64,000 nucleotides of DNA, taken from contig NW_020194575.1 of NCBI RefSeq assembly GCF_002865645.1, positions 931,247 through 995,246 on the forward strand. Reading direction: 5' to 3'. Position 1 is the first letter of the stretch, and each line of letters starts with the position of its first letter. The notes below the pieces were generated by a model. That model ran no database searches and was not told the origin of the DNA. It saw only the letters and a list, made by a program, of their open reading frames with translations. Both the position numbers and the translations under genes were made by a program. Of the stretch, positions 34,455 to 46,938 are shown piece by piece. The stretch is from Hyaloscypha bicolor E (Eukaryota; Ascomycota; Leotiomycetes; Helotiales; Hyaloscyphaceae).

Positions 34455-37400
34455 TATTTTATAATAAGTAATATAAAAAGAATTAAAACTTTATAATTAA
34501 GGTAATATTCTTATAAAGTTCTAAAAAATATTTATAAAGCAAATTATTAGCTTAATAAATTAGAAAGAAAAAAGGCTATTATAATATCTTAAATCTAAAG
34601 CTAAAATATTAAGGATATATAAATATTAATCTTAGTATCTTATATTAATTTCTAATATATCTAGTAATTTAGATATAGATTAGCTATAAAATATAATTAC
34701 TAGTATAATATATAGAAATAATAAAAATAGAAACTAATTATAGAAAAAAAAGAAAAAAAAAAGAAATAGAATAGGAAATATTATACTAAGATAATATAAA
34801 TTAGATTTTAGTTAGAAATAAACTTTAGTATTCGGAAATAAAATTATATTATTAATTTATATATTATTTTTAGTTATAATAAAAACCGGAATAAAAATAA
34901 TATTAGTTTTAAAAAAAAAGCTTATTTTTAAATCTAGAAAAGATATCTAAAAAAGAAAATATCTTTAATTTTAAATAAAATAATAAATAGAAATTAGAAA
35001 TAAGAAATTATATAAATAATTTAGAGAAGCCTTTAAAGAAAAGAAAAAAATACTAAATAAAATTAAAAAAGAGAATTTTAAAAAATTATTTTTATTATTT
35101 TTATTATTTTTATTATTTTTATTATTTTTATTATTTTTATTATTACCTTTAATAATACTTTTAAATATATCTAGTTTAATAAAAACAGGAAAAAATACTA
35201 TATATATTAAACTATTAGAATAAAAAAGAAAATAGAAATAATAGAAATAAAACTAGAAAAGCTATTATCTTATTATTACTAATACTAAAATTCGAATCTT
35301 AATTATATCTATTATTATTAACTAGTTTCTTTTTAATTCCGGTTCCTAAACCAAAAAATATATTTAAATAAGAAATTAGCTTTTTAGAAATCTTATTAGT
35401 AAAAGTCTCAGATATAAAAACTCTATAATTAATTATAGAACAAATTATTAAAATTAATATAGCTAAAAATAAATATATACTAATACCGGATTTAAATCTA
35501 CTATTTATAAAAGCTTCTGAAATACTATAGTTTTAGGGAAATAATATCTTTATATTCTTGAAATAATATATAAATATATATAAGAACTATTATATTTCTA
35601 ATAATACTAAAAAATAAAGAATTATTTATTATATCTCTTTTATTTATAAGAATTAGATTAAGGCTATACTAGAATACTATATTAATAATTCAGGAAATTA
35701 CTATAAAACTAAGTTTTTTAAGGCTTTACTAAAGGAATTCCAAGAATATAACTAGAAAATACTTAAAATTAGCTATAACTTTCTTAATTAGATTATTATA
35801 TAAGCCCAGAATAAAGAAATCTTATTTAAGTCTTATATTAATATATTTAATAAAATATTTAAGAAAAGAAATAGATAAAATTATTTAATACTAAGAATTT
35901 ATAAGAGAATTATTTATTCTAGTAAAAAATTATATTATTAAAAATATAAACTTTGGGTTTATAGATATTTCTGTTTATAAATATAGTAAGATATATAAGA
36001 AAATAATAATATTCTATTAATATAAAAAGAAAAAATACTATTTTAATATTATTAATAATTCAGATATATCTAGACTTAAATAAAAATACTTAAATATAAT
36101 AGTTTATAATATAATTCCTAAGCCAGAAAACAATTATTCTTTACTAGTTTCTTTTATTATACTTCCTGAAACTATTATAAATATAAATAAAAAGAGAATC
36201 TAGCCTATAGCTAATTATATAAAATCTACTAAAAGTAGTAAACTTAAAAGAGATAATATTAACTAGCTAGTAAAAAGTCTAGAAAAACTATTTATTACTA
36301 TTATAATTCAAGAAAACCTATAAAAATAACTTAATATAGCTACTATTATAATTCGAGAAAATATTTATAGCCTATTTATATAATTTAGCTAACTATAATA
36401 GATATAATAGTATTAATAGTCTAATAAGTATAATTCGGATTTTCGGGAAAAATATACTAGAAATTATAATAGAAGTTATAAAGAATATTATAGTAATTAT
36501 AATAGTTAAGCTAAAATAAATAAAGTATTTAGATAACTATATTCTAGAAAAAGTTAGTTTCAAATATAATTAGAGAATACTATTTAAGTTAATATAGTCT
36601 ATAATATAGATCTAGAACTAAAAGAATGAATTTACTATAAGTATTATAGTAATAATAATAATAATAATATTAATTTAAAATATATTTATATGTTTTTAGT
36701 TCTATTACTTATTAATAAAAGAGTTTATAAACTATAGATATATTTACTAATTTAATAAAAAAATAGTATAAAAGGCTATTTAAGCCTAAATAAGAAAGTA
36801 TTTTCTTTTTTCTTACTAATAAGTACTAGTAGTTTAACTAAATTGTTTTCTAAATTCAAAAAAAAATTTGACTATAATTTAAATATTTAATTCAAAAATA
36901 TCCAGAAATTAATAGAAGATATCTAGTTTATTAGGCAAGAAAAAGAAAAGAGAAGTAGTTAACTAGAATTTATATATAGAAATAAATAAGATATATCTAA
37001 AGAATCTAAATAGCTATTTTATTTTAGAGGAAATTATATTAAAATTACTAATATTTCAGGTTCTGAAATTAATAAATAATATTAAAATTTAATTATAAAT
37101 AGTATTTCTATTAATACTATAATAGATTTCTTATTAAAAAAAAGAAAAAAAAAAGAAATAGCTAAAAAGATTTTCTAAAAATAAGCCAGAATAAAAGAAA
37201 AGCTATTCTATATAAAAAGCTAGAAGAATACTATTTTAAGAAATAATAAATAAAGAAATAGTCTAGCTAAAAATATAGATATTAATACTTCTAGAAATAA
37301 ATAAAATAAATTAGAAATCTAGTATATTCTTAATTATAATAAGTATAAAACTTCTAAAGTTAATAATATTCTAATAAAGCTATTAAAGAAAATAATTATT

Positions 37401-39692
37401 CTGTTTCTAAAAATTTAAAAAAGAATAAAAATACCAGATCTAGCTATTATATTTTAAAACTAATAAATTAAAAATAATACTTCCTATTTTACTATTTTAT
37501 AAATAGGAAATACTATTATATTAAATATAATTAAATATATTAGAAGATTTATAAAACTAGTAGCTATAACTTATATAATAAATAGAATATTTAAGGAATT
37601 AGAAATACCGGTTTAAGTATTTAATACTAATAGAATTATTTAATTTAAAAGTAATAATATTAATATTCGGATATTACTAGCTTATAAATATATTATATAA
37701 TTTCTATATTTCTAATTTGTATTTTAAAAGCTTTAAGAAAGTATTAAATATAAGGAAATAATTAATACTAGAACTAAAGTTAATATTTTTCCTAAAGAGA
37801 TTTCTAGAAATATTAGTAAAGTAATAAATAATACTATAAATTATTAAATATCTATTATTACTAGAACTAAATTTAGATTTATAAGAATAATAAAGCTTAA
37901 AACTAAGATTATAAATAAAATAAAATATAAAAATATATTCTTTCTAATTAAAAGAGCTTTAAAAATTCTATTTAATTAATTATTCTTAGTAAAAATAAAG
38001 ATAAATATTATATATAGAAATAATAATTTATAAAATAAAAAGTTTACTAATTCTAAAAATAACTAGAATACCTATATTATTATAATTATTTTATTTTTAA
38101 AGAATACCGGAAAGTAAAAGAAAATAATAGTTTAAAAGTACTAAGTTTCTAGAATTAAAGAATTAAGTAATATAGAATAGGAAACTAAAAATAAAAAGGA
38201 AAAATAGAGCCTAATATTATAATTAGTAATAATATTAGAGGAAATAGAAAGATATTAGAATTTCTTATAAATTCTTTTATTTTAAATTTAGAAGTTTAGG
38301 AAATTAATAATATTTTTAAAGAAACTAAAATAGAAAAAATTCTAATTAGAATATTATTAAAAGTAGTTCCGGATTTAATAGAAAAAGAAGTAAAAAGAAT
38401 ATTAAATAAAGATATTTCTAAAAAAGAAATAGAATAATATTTCCTAATAATAAGGAAATATATTCCCAAAACTAAAAAGTATAGAATTTAAGACTAGAAA
38501 GAATTCTAAAATATATAGAAATTTAAGAAAAATATATTAAAATACTAGATAAAAAAATACTCTTTTTATCTAACTAGAAAGAAGCTAAGTAAAAAAGTTA
38601 TAAATTTCGGAGATTAAATAAAAAGAATACTAGAAAAAATAATTATAGCTTTTAAAGAAAAGATAATAATTATAGTCTATTTCTAGTTATAAAAGTATAT
38701 AAAATAAAAAAATAAAAAGAATTTAACTAATAAATACTAATAATAGAACTAGAAAAGACTCAGATAAATATTCGAACTAGTTTAAAAGATTTAAAGCTAG
38801 AAAATATTTATAGAAATATACTAGGAAATATAAGTATTATCTTTTATTAAAGATATTAGCTATTCTAAAAAATTTATAATTTATTTCGAAATATTTTAAA
38901 TAATTAGATATTAGTAACTAGTTCTAGAAAAAAAACTCGTTATATTTCAAGAATTAATATTTAATTAGAAAAAAGTAAGAAAAGTCTATAAGAATATTAG
39001 CTTATCTATTTTAATTAAAACTATTAAATATAAAGTCTAATAAGAGAAGAATTTCCTATATTTTAAAGCTCTAGTACTAATAATAGTAAAAATATTATTA
39101 GAATACCTAAATTATAGAATTCTTAAAAAATATAATAGACCTTACTAAAATTTATAATTCTTAATTATAAAAAAGATTACTAGAACTTATAAACTAATTA
39201 ATATTATTATAAAATTAAATTTTGTAATTTTATAAAATACTAATTTATTTCTATTTACTAATAAGATTTTAGAGAAATTTACTAGATATATTTATATTTC
39301 TCTAATTAATTTCTTTTTCGAATATAATTAATTTATACTAGATACTTATAATAGAAATTTAACTATATTTATAATACTTCTAGAATTATTAAGAATAACT
39401 ATACTATTTTAGGAAGCTATTAATTCTATTATATAAATTATTATAACTATTCTAGAAAATCTATTTTCTAAAATTATTATATTATTTATTAATAATATTA
39501 GAATTAAGAAACCTTATATAAACTATAATAGATAGCTTATTTTATCTAGTATTTAGTATTTTATATTTAAATATTTTTAAAACCTAAATATAACTTTAAA
39601 TAGAATTAAATAAATTAGAACTAATATTAAAGAAAAATTATAGTTTTATTATAATAATATAGTTATTATTAGCTTTATTTATAGAGTATTTA
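34455..39692 (+). mobile_element. Gypsy B interior (gag, protease, part of RT)
   Basis: Collinear with gypsy A 16618 to about 21920 but more strongly RIP-mutated (for example TAAA where A has TAGG). It carries an expanded 9-bp repeat at about 35089-35145. At 39688-39692 it ends with ATTTA, the left target duplication of the chromovirus; it resumes at 46711. Confidence 0.8.
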
Positions 39693-40001
39693 TATAATAG
39701 ATATATATAATAGTATATAAATAGGTATTAAATATTATAGATCTAGTTTTTTATTTTAGATAAAACTTATAATTAGAATTATACGAATTATATAGAATTA
39801 TATTTCCTAGTTAAATAAAGTACTTTATAGGCTTAGCTAAATACTAGAGAATATATAAGGAGATACTTCTAGCTTTAAAAAGAGGTATTAATTAGTCTTT
39901 TATTAGAATTAATTCTTGGAATTAGTTATACTTATAAGTATTACTCTATAGCTTACTTATCTTAACTACTTATATATTACTTTACTATTATATATCTTAT
40001 A
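39693..40001 (+). repeat. Chromovirus 5' LTR (309 bp)
   Basis: Direct repeat of 46397-46705 with equal length and only scattered transitions; the left target duplication is ATTTA. Confidence 0.9.
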
Positions 40002-40079
40002 TTCTAATTAATTCAATCTTCGGGAAGCAGTTTATTATAAAGTAGTCAAGCTATTAATAGATAAAAATATTAATAGCTG

Positions 40080-43000
40080 AAGTATTAACTAGAAGAAGTA
40101 CCTCTATTACTACTAGGATAACCTAACTAAATACTTAGAGAAGTATCTAGTTAAGTACTCTTTATACTATCTAATTAGAAGAAAGAAGTAAAACTCAGAT
40201 ATTTCTAGAACTAGTAGATAGAATAATAATAATAGAGAAATTAGTAGTAGCTTACTATTATATTACTGAGTTAGAAATAGAGATATAATAGAGAGAAGAT
40301 CTAGAGGAGTTAGAAGCTTAGATCTATTATCTTAAAGATATTTGAATACCCGGTATAAAATCTATTATATCTCTAGTAGTACTTTTAGTTTAAAGAATTC
40401 TAAAAACCCGAGAACTATTTATTTACTAGAAAAAGAGTATTAAAGAAGCCCAGAACTTCTTTTATTAGATAGAGTTAAAATAATATAAAAATAGTAGAAT
40501 TACCTAAACTATTAATATAATAAAAGTTATATATTATATTTCCTGTTTTAAGGATATAGCTAGAGATATCTGGAAATATAAAGAGTAATTAGTAGATATT
40601 AATACTATAGATTAAAAGACCTTTATTAAATTTATAAAGAATTCTATTTTAGATCCGGAGAATTATAGTAATAATATTTTTACTAAGTTTAAAGATATTA
40701 AATAATAGCTAGACTAGAGTATCTAAAACTTTATATCTTATTTAGATAGCCTATTAAATAATTTAGGATATATAGGTTTACTATAAAAGTAGAATAACTT
40801 ATTTAGTAGCTTGAAATAGGAAATCCGAAATAAAATTAATTATTAAAGGAATACTTTATAAGAGAGAAAGAAGCTTATCTTTACTATTATAAAAGTTAAG
40901 AATAATTTAAACCTATCTATTTAATAGAAATATAATAATAAACTAATAGAATAGTAAAAAGAAAGAAATAGAAGAAAAGAGAAAAGAAATAATAAAGGAA
41001 AATAAAAGAGAAGTATATTTCTATTATAAGGTTTATAAAACCGAAATAGTAAAAATATAGTAATAGAGTCTAATATAATACCTATATTAGAATCTATAAA
41101 ACCGGATATAATTTGCTTTATTTACTAAAAAGAGAATTACTATACTACTACTTACTCTAATTAAAGGAAACCGACTTACTATAACTATAATAAGTCTAGC
41201 TATAAAATATATAAATATCCAGAACTAAAGAAGCCGGGAAACAAATATATCTTATAATAGTTATATTTATTTATATTATAAAAAATAAGGCTTCTAAAAT
41301 AAAAATAGTAATTAAGGTTACTATTAAAATAAGAAAAGGTAAATAAAAAGTTAAAATATTAGTAAACTCGAATATAGAAGCCAATTATATAAAAAGGAAA
41401 TTAGCTTTAAATATAGATATTTTATTAATATTAAAGATAACTTTTTTATTCTTACTAGAGAGAAAAAGAATCCATTTATATAGAAATTATATTCTTGGAA
41501 TTATTACTAAGAATATATTAGAAAACTAAAAAAAGGTTAATATATACTTTATATTATATAATTTCAATCTGAATTATATTAATATAATACTTGAATTCCT
41601 ATAACTTTACTAGATTAATTCTCTGATTTCTTTTAAGAAAATAATATAGAAATACCAGGTTTAACTATAGAAAATTAAAGTTCTAAATACTAGAAAGTTT
41701 ATTAAAATAATAAAGTATAAAATATATATTTTTCTATTAATTATCTATTCTATAATAAATAGCTAAAAGATTACTACTATTACTATTAATAGAATAGTTA
41801 TATTTCCCAAAAAGTATTAGAACCTTTTCTAAATATTTTCTATAAAAGCTATAGATATATTATCTAACTACTATATAATAGAGTATTATATAGATCTGAA
41901 ACTAGAGTTCTAACTATTATATAGTTCTATATATACTTTATTAAAAAAGAAGCTTAAAATTCTTTAGGAATATTTTAATACTAGTTTAGAGAAGAAATAG
42001 ATCTATTATTCTACTAGTTCAGCTAATACTCTAATTATATTTGTTTTAAAGAAAAAAAATAACTTATATATATATATTAATTACTGGAATCTGAATAGAA
42101 TTACTATTAAAAACCAAATACTATTACTACTTATTAGTAAAACTATAGATAGGCTTTATAAAATAAAGATATATATAAAGCTAGACTTAAAAAATACTTA
42201 CTATTAGTTATAAATATAAGAGAATAATAAATAGAAGATAATATTTCAAATATATTATAGATATTTTAAGTATTATATTATATTCTTTAAACTATTTAAT
42301 ACTCTAGTAATATTTCAGATATATATTAACTATATATTAGTAGGCTTTATAGATATTATCTATATAATCTATCTAAATAATATTTTAATTTATTTAGAGA
42401 ACCTAAAATAGTATATAGTAGTAATCTAATATATACTCAAGTAATTATAATAATACTAGCTTTTTATAAACTTAGTAAAATACAAGTTTAATATAAAGAA
42501 AATAGAGTTTCTGGAGTTTATAATTAGTTCAGATAGTATAAAAATAGAAGCTAGTAGAATTATAGCTATTAGGAAATAGCTGGCCTTAAAAAATAATATC
42601 TGAGAAATTCAAATATTTCTGGATTTTACTAATTTCTATTAGAGATTTATCTATAAATACTCTAAAATAGTAAAAGAATTAACTAATTTATTAAAAACTA
42701 ATAGAAACCTATAATATTATTTTAGCTAGATAGATAAGGCAGATAGGGCTTTTAAAGAGCTATAAATTATATTTGTAATAGTACTAATTCTTTATTATTT
42801 TAACCTAGTCTTAAAGATTTATATAGAAATAGATATTTCAGGATTTGTAGTTACAGGTATAATTTCACAGCTCTTTAGTAAGAGAGCAGAAGCCAGATAG
42901 TACTCTATTGCTTTCTATTTAAAGAAAATAACTATAATTAAAAACAGATATAAGATATATAATTTTGAGCTCTTAGCTATTATTCTAGTATTCTATACTT

Positions 43001-44975
43001 AATAATATTATCTAATATATATCCGGTATACTATTATTATTAAAATAGATTATAATAACTTAAAATACTTTATAACTAAAAGAAAACTAAATAGTTAATA
43101 GATAAGATAGATAGAAAAGCTAGCTATTTTCGATTTTATTTTAGAGTATTAACCGGAATATAGTAACTTTACTAATAGGCTATTAAGAAGACTAGACTTT
43201 ATAGTAAATATAAATAAAGATACTTTACTATTTATACTTTATAATAAGCTATAGAATATAGAATAGAAAGCTCTATAGGTAATAGTAATAGAATATTATA
43301 CTATTTCTATAATACTATAATTTAAAGCCTAGAAAAGAGAAAATAGGTACTTCTTAATTAGTAAAATACTAAGGAATTCCGAAAGGGAAGTCTATTTTAG
43401 TAATAGAATAGTACTAGAAATATTATTATTTAAGCCTATTACTAGTATAATTAGTTATAAATAGTATATATTACGAATTCTAGCTATATAGATAGCTAGA
43501 TCCGAAATAATATATAAGAAAAACAGAGAGATATTATTTAAACTACTATTATAGTACTAAAAGCTTAATCTATTAGTATAATACCGGTAATATAAATAGT
43601 TCTTAAAGAGAACTTTTACTAGAGCTATTAAGACTTAGGAATTTAATATATCTGAATTATTGAAATATTAGAATACTATCTATATATTAAATAAGCCGGC
43701 TTTTAAAGAAAAATTACTATAAACTAACTATAATAACTCTATAAATAGGTATTTTAGTACTAATAAAATACTAGAGATTCTCTAAATAAAAAAATACTTC
43801 TAGTAAAATATAAAAAAGAATATAAAAGACTATATTAGAACTTGTTTTATATATTAATAAACTAAAATAAAGAGATATTTACTATATAGTATATTTAGTT
43901 TATTTCCTCTCTTTTCCAAGCTATAATAAGAAATTATTATAGACTTTATTATAAGTCTATTCTTTTCTAGATTTTATAGTAAGATATATAATTCTATATT
44001 TATTATTATTAATAAATATATAAAAATAGTATAATATATTCTAATTACTAAAAAAATCTTAGCTTCTAAATTAGTAGAGTTATTTATATATTATATTATT
44101 AAAAACTTTAGTATATATATAGATATAACTTCTAATAGAGGATTTGTTTTTATAAGCAAATTCTAGTTAAGTCTGTACTTTTATTTAAAGATTTAATAAT
44201 AGCTAAATATAGTATTTTATCTATAAACTAATAAATAAACAGAGAATCTAAACCAAACTCTAGAATAGTATTTGAGATACTATACTAGCTACTAGTAGAA
44301 TAACTAGATAGTAAAGCTTACTCTTATAGAATTTATATATAATAACTTTATATATTTAATAATAGAAATTTCTTTACTCTATATATTATATAAATTCTAT
44401 TTTAATATTAAACTATATATTAAAGATAATATTCTAGAAAGAAAAATACTAGTAATATAGAAAAGAATATAGAGGATTTAAATAAAATAGAAGATACTAG
44501 AAAAGTAATAATAAGAAGTAATAAATACATAAAAAAAGTACTATAATAAGAAATATATTAATAAAGAATTTAATATATATAATAAAGTTATATTTTATAT
44601 AAAAAACATTTAATAGCTATAATCTAATATAAAGCTAGTAGATAGATATCTTGGCCTTTTCGAAATTCTGGAAGTTATAGAAATATATAAATAGATATAT
44701 TACTTGAAATTACTATTATATTAGATCTATAATATTTTCTATATTTCTCTTTTAGAACTATAATATCTATAAGCTAGTACTATAGTAGAACTAGAACTAG
44801 TTAAGATTAAGAATAAAGAAGAATTCGAGGTAAAATCTATTATAGCCTATAAAAAAGATAAAAAAGAAAAAGAATATCTTATTTATTAGAAGAACTATTT
44901 ACTAGTAAATAATATATAGGAACTATTAAGTAATCTAGAAAATATAGTTCAAGAATTATAAGAATACTTGAAAAA
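40080..44975 (+). pseudogene. Chromovirus gag-pol with C-terminal chromodomain (RIP-inactivated)
   Basis: Reading stops as Gln/Trp gives a full chromovirus polyprotein. Zinc knuckle 41114-41155 keeps Cys-x2-Cys-x4-His-x4-Cys spacing, the first Cys intact and the others mostly Tyr. Protease at 41362 reads VNSNIEANYIKRKLAL (Asp to Asn). RT at about 41990-42540 shows YINYWNLNRITIKNQ, IKLDLKNTYYQLQI and YLNNILIY (42370-42393), where the catalytic Asp-Asp is Asn-Asn. RNase H includes IYIEIDISGFVVTGIISQLF. Integrase (about 43500-44400) shows TSNRGFVFISKFQ, first Asp changed to Asn, and QTNKQTENLNQTLEQYLR. The chromodomain (44822-44975) reads EFEVKSIIAYKKDKKEKEYL; in active elements it binds methylated histone H3 and guides insertion to heterochromatin. 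All enzymes are dead. Confidence 0.85.
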
Positions 44976-46396
44976 GAGTAATATTATAATGCTATTAGTT
45001 AAATAGAGATATAAAAAATAAATGCTTTTATTAGAAAACTATTAAAAACTATATATTTATTCTTGAAAAAACTATATAAAAATTATTAAAAACTCTAAAA
45101 ACTCCAATTTCTGTATCTTATAAATATTTTATTCTTATAACTATTCTTTACTATTCTTATTATTATTCTTATTAGAATTCTTTTAAGAAACAGGTAATAA
45201 ATTAGCCTATAAAGCTATTAGCTATTAGTAAGAAATAAGGAAGAAATAAACTTATTTAATACTAAAGAATATTAATTATATTATTAAAAGTACTTTATAC
45301 TTATATTAAGCTAGTAAGAATTATTTAACTTATTCTTTGAATTATTAGAGAAATCTATTAGCCTCGAATAATAGCTTTAATATAAGAAATATATACTATT
45401 TAGTATAAAAGAAAGATAGTAATAGCCTTTTCTCTTTTAGGCAAAAGATAAAGAAGATACTTATATATATTAATAGCTTAAAGAAAGTAGTTTAATTATA
45501 TTATATATACTTAAGGAACCTTAAATATTATTAGAATAGAGAATAAATAAAAGAAATTATAACTTATAAGATTATATTTCTTATTTTTGAAATAGTAGTA
45601 ATTATATATTAAATAATTATTACTTTTAATATAAGTAAGGTTAGGAAACTTAGTAATATTCTTAGAATATCGAAAATAATAAAAGCAAATTAAAGATATA
45701 AAAATATTAGCTAAATAGATAATAATAAGCTAATAAGTATTAAGAGAAGTATTTATTTTAATAAATAAAAAAATAGAAAAGAGAATTAGAAGGGAACTTA
45801 AATAAAGCTTAAATAAAGCTTAAAGAAGCTTAAAGAAGCTTAAAAAAGGCTTAAAGAAGAAAGGCAAGAAATAAAAAAAAGCTAGATATAATATTATAGT
45901 TAAAGAAAGAGAAGATTAGTTAGTAGAAAAAGAGACGTCTTTTTATAATATTCTTTTCTCAAATAGTAATTATAAATTCGGAACCGGCTCCATACCAGAA
46001 ATATCTAGAAAATTCTAAAGAAGAGATTTATAAATAAACCAGAAAATTAGATTAACTTTTCCAAGCTTTTAGGCCTATAAAGTAATAATTTATTTATAAA
46101 TAAAGGCTAAATTAGAATTTATAAACTAATTAGAAGACCGGAAGAGCTTTATATCTAATAATATATATTATATTTATATTACTTTTATAAAAGGGAATTA
46201 CTAGAGGTAATTTATAAGTTAGCTAAGTAGAGTTAGTAAATTATATTCTTAAGTCTATTATCTAGTATAATAATAGAGTAATTATAAGAAGTTTTTAGAA
46301 AGAACTAATAGCCGGAAAAGTTTCAGGGAATTATTTATAAAGCTATTTATAGTTCTCTTAAGCCTTTTAGAAATAAGGGCCCAGAAAAAGAGTTAA
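44976..46396 (+). other. Chromovirus 3' region with Lys-rich frame and short tandem repeats
   Basis: About 1.4 kb lies between the chromodomain and the 3' LTR. A Lys/Arg/Glu-rich frame is visible at about 45750-45990 (NKKIEKRIRRELKQ and LKKLKKGLKKKGK). It spans a short tandem array of AAAGAAGCTT-like units at about 45797-45865. Whether this is an additional ORF or a repeat-derived frame is open. Just before the LTR, CAGAAAAAGAG is a plausible polypurine tract. Confidence 0.45.
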
Positions 46397-46705
46397 TATA
46401 ATAGATATATATAATAGTATATAGATAGGTATTAGATATTATAGATCTAGTTTCCTATTTTAAATAAAGCTTATAATTGGGATTATACGGATTATATGAG
46501 ATTATATTTCCTAGTTAAATAAAATACTTTATAGGCTTAGCTAAGTACTAGGAAATATATAGAAAGATACTTCTAGCTTTAAAAAGAAATATTAATTAGT
46601 CTTTTATTAGAATTAATTCTTGGAATTAGTTATATTTATAAGTATTATTCTATAGCTTACTTACCTTAACTACTTATATATTATTCTACTATTATATATC
46701 TTATA
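46397..46705 (+). repeat. Chromovirus 3' LTR (309 bp)
   Basis: Partner of 39693-40001; the right target duplication ATTTA is at 46706-46710. Confidence 0.9.
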
Positions 46706-46710
46706 ATTTA

Positions 46711-46938
46711 GAAAAAGCCCTTTAAGTTCAGGAATTACTAAAATCTTAAAATAAGATATTTATTAGAATTATTATTTATTATTATATTTAGATTAAAGGC
46801 TTTATAGTTATTACTAAATCTATTTACTATTTAATAAGGAAAAATATAATATAGAATTGAAATAATAAATAAAAGTAAATTATATAATTTTTTTAAAAAA
46901 AGCTTATTATTATTCTAATACTTTATAAGTTATATTAA
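46711..46938 (+). mobile_element. Gypsy B continuation (RT/RNase H), truncated
   Basis: Collinear with gypsy A from about 21925 to 22190 (shared run AAGCCCTTTAAGTTCAGGAA), so gypsy B resumes directly after the chromovirus. It stops at about 46938, where copia alpha begins. The 3' half and 3' LTR of gypsy B are absent. Confidence 0.75.

Larger units (their letters stand above)
39693..46705 (+). mobile_element. Chromovirus: complete Ty3/gypsy element with chromodomain, 7.0 kb
   Basis: LTRs of exactly 309 bp (39693-40001 and 46397-46705) are flanked by identical 5-bp duplications ATTTA (39688-39692 and 46706-46710). It splits the reverse transcriptase region of gypsy B, which continues on both sides. 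Both LTRs start TATAATAG and end CTTATA, RIP forms of TG...CA. Order: gag with zinc knuckle, protease, RT, RNase H, integrase, chromodomain, then about 1.4 kb before the 3' LTR. Moderately RIP-mutated and not functional. Confidence 0.9.
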
